From assembly GCF_023566055.1 (NCBI RefSeq), contig NZ_JALIQP010000001.1:546059-610058 (forward strand): a DNA stretch of 64,000 nt, read 5' to 3'. Positions 63,139 through 64,000 of this stretch are shown here, piece after piece; the stretch's first letter is position 1, and every line of letters begins with the position of its first letter. This stretch comes from Halosolutus amylolyticus (GTDB lineage Archaea > Halobacteriota > Halobacteria > Halobacteriales > Natrialbaceae). Position numbers and translations under genes: made by a program. The notes below the pieces were generated by a model. It was not told the DNA's origin. It searched no databases and worked only from the letters and a program-made list of their open reading frames with translations.

Positions 63139-64000
63139 TCAATTAGGATTCGGGACTGGATTTGAAGACTGTTCTATCTGCGTTTCGATGACAGAGGAGA
63201 TTTGATCCTGTACTGGCTCACAGTCGTTGTTCTGCCGCGACATCTCGCGCAGATCATCGAATAATTCAGCGAGTCGGGTGACAACCTCACCGGGGAGGGA
63301 TGTTGGATCGAGAACGGGAACTGATTCAAGTTCGCTCGGTTGGATCGCGTCGAACCCGCCGTCGCGGGTTTTCTTGTAGTCACGTACGACCAGATCGAAG
63401 ACGTCGCTGTTCAGAAACGCTAGCAATGCTTTCAATTCGAGTTCGCTGAGCGCCACGTCGTAGAACGCGTACATGTTGTTGGTGTGCCGAGCAGTAGCCT
63501 CATTTAGGACGAAGCGGAACCCGTCTCTGCTCGCGTTCCGAACGAGGACACGGCGTGAGTGTTCTCGCCTTGGGCGATACCAGTACGATCGGTTTGCGAG
63601 GCAACCTATCTCGTGAAGATCGTGGTCAGTCACGCCCTCTCTCAAGTACTCGACAACCTCACTCAGTTCGTGTTCTTCACCGTCGCTCTCGATGCTGCTT
63701 CCACTGACCACTTGCTCTCGGAACGCTTGCGCAGACGCTGGGACACCAGGTAATTCATCCGGGTCGAACAACCAGACGTCTCGATCGTTAGCTTGCAGTT
63801 CCTCCCAGTCCTCGTCTCGGAAGTCGTACCCGTCGATATACATTGGTCGACGAATGAGACGTGACAAACACTGCTCATCGAGTTCTGCGGCTTCGACATC
63901 TGCCTGTGATAGGCAAAAGAAATCGACGCACCCAGTCGTCTTTCCTCGATGGATTGTTACGAGATCGCCGAGCGGTGTAAGACTGCTCGTGTCGATGCTG
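63139..64000 (-). CDS. N6-adenine DNA methyltransferase, TaqI-like specificity region (partial, 5' end outside window)
   Basis: 287 residues of the C-terminal part are visible. L-G-D-L-V-T-I-H-R-G-K-T-T-G-C-V-D-F-F near the window edge corresponds to the V-x-R-G-x-x-T-G-x-N-x-F-F signature of TaqI/Eco57I/PglX-type target-recognition regions. L-K-A-L-L-A-F-L-N-S-D-V-F-D and K-T-R-D-G-G-F-D-A-I-Q-P-S-E-L-E match the following conserved block. The catalytic N-P-P-Y part lies beyond 64000. It could be a stand-alone, type IIG, BREX PglX or DISARM methylase; the neighbours visible here do not decide. Confidence 0.78.
   Translation of the reverse strand, partial: SIDTSSLTPLGDLVTIHRGKTTGCVDFFCLSQADVEAAELDEQCLSRLIRRPMYIDGYDFRDEDWEELQANDRDVWLFDPDELPGVPASAQAFREQVVSGSSIESDGEEHELSEVVEYLREGVTDHDLHEIGCLANRSYWYRPRREHSRRVLVRNASRDGFRFVLNEATARHTNNMYAFYDVALSELELKALLAFLNSDVFDLVVRDYKKTRDGGFDAIQPSELESVPVLDPTSLPGEVVTRLAELFDDLREMSRQNNDCEPVQDQISSVIETQIEQSSNPVPNPN

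Larger units (their letters stand above)
50950..64000. mobile_element. Integrated accessory element(s), right end not in window
   Basis: Evidence is the broken helicase, the duplicated junction sequence, a marked fall in GC, short intergenic AT-rich stretches, a tyrosine recombinase gene (58293-59330) and a cargo of nuclease, HEPN, toxin-antitoxin-like and DNA-methylase genes. The recombinase is internal, so more than one insertion may be stacked. Confidence 0.7.

Noticed and set aside
50950..64000. A tRNA gene as the integration target
   Set aside because: No cloverleaf-like sequence was recognised near the junction or the recombinase; the insertion is in the helicase gene.

Overview
The window is GC-rich, its proteins are strongly acidic (Asp/Glu-rich), many genes have a TATA-like box about 25-30 bases upstream of the start codon (leaderless transcription), and it encodes archaeal replication proteins (RfcS, PolD small subunit, Orc1/Cdc6), the ubiquitin-like modifier SAMP2 and a Sec11-type signal peptidase. 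This is a haloarchaeal chromosome. The style fits the Natrialbales, but that finer placement is inference. No rRNA, tRNA or CRISPR array was recognised.

Bases 1 to about 37,000 are ordinary core genome. In order they carry an amino-acid ABC binding protein (cut by the window edge), a PiT phosphate transporter, a CNNM/HlyC-type membrane protein, a thiol-redox pair, TsaC/Sua5, a stand-alone Cas4-like nuclease, a regulatory HTH protein, a large Hdr-like Fe-S oxidoreductase, a glutamine amidotransferase, a truncated AMP-binding enzyme, a Kef-type antiporter, AlaS, a histidine-kinase-like protein and RfcS carrying a 700-residue intein. They continue with a bactofilin-like membrane protein, SAMP2, a tryptophanase-like enzyme, two acyl-CoA synthetases, a polysaccharide flippase and aspartate kinase. 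Several enzymes lack their expected catalytic residue.

Bases 37,300 to about 49,000 are a replication-origin neighbourhood. The PolD small subunit, a signal peptidase and orc1/cdc6 read leftward or rightward up to a 1.4-kb gene-free segment (42081-43500). That segment holds origin-recognition-box (ORB) matches in opposite orientations around AT-rich DNA, a cluster of TACTAG words and a GTTACYCGCG repeat array. To its right lie three genes in the conserved haloarchaeal oriC-adjacent order oapA (GTPase), oapB (DUF2073) and oapC (zinc finger). Strikingly, ORB-like inverted pairs also sit inside the coding sequences of polD small subunit and orc1/cdc6, where they encode disordered linkers, and further ORB-like copies lie right of the oap genes.

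From about 50,950 to the window end the DNA is less GC-rich and accessory. An XPD/Rad3-like helicase gene is cut after its Fe-S region. The junction sequence recurs 2.2 kb later as an imperfect direct repeat, bracketing a two-gene membrane-protein module and a tiny zinc-ribbon gene. Beyond it come a PD-(D/E)XK nuclease-like protein, HEPN-like proteins, a winged-helix operon, a tyrosine recombinase, an HTH/TumE-like toxin-antitoxin-type pair, an unusual phospholipase-D-like/P-loop ATPase fusion and, convergent with it, the specificity end of an N6-adenine DNA methyltransferase that runs off the window. I read this as an integrated element or stacked elements with a defence-island character. The right boundary is not in view.
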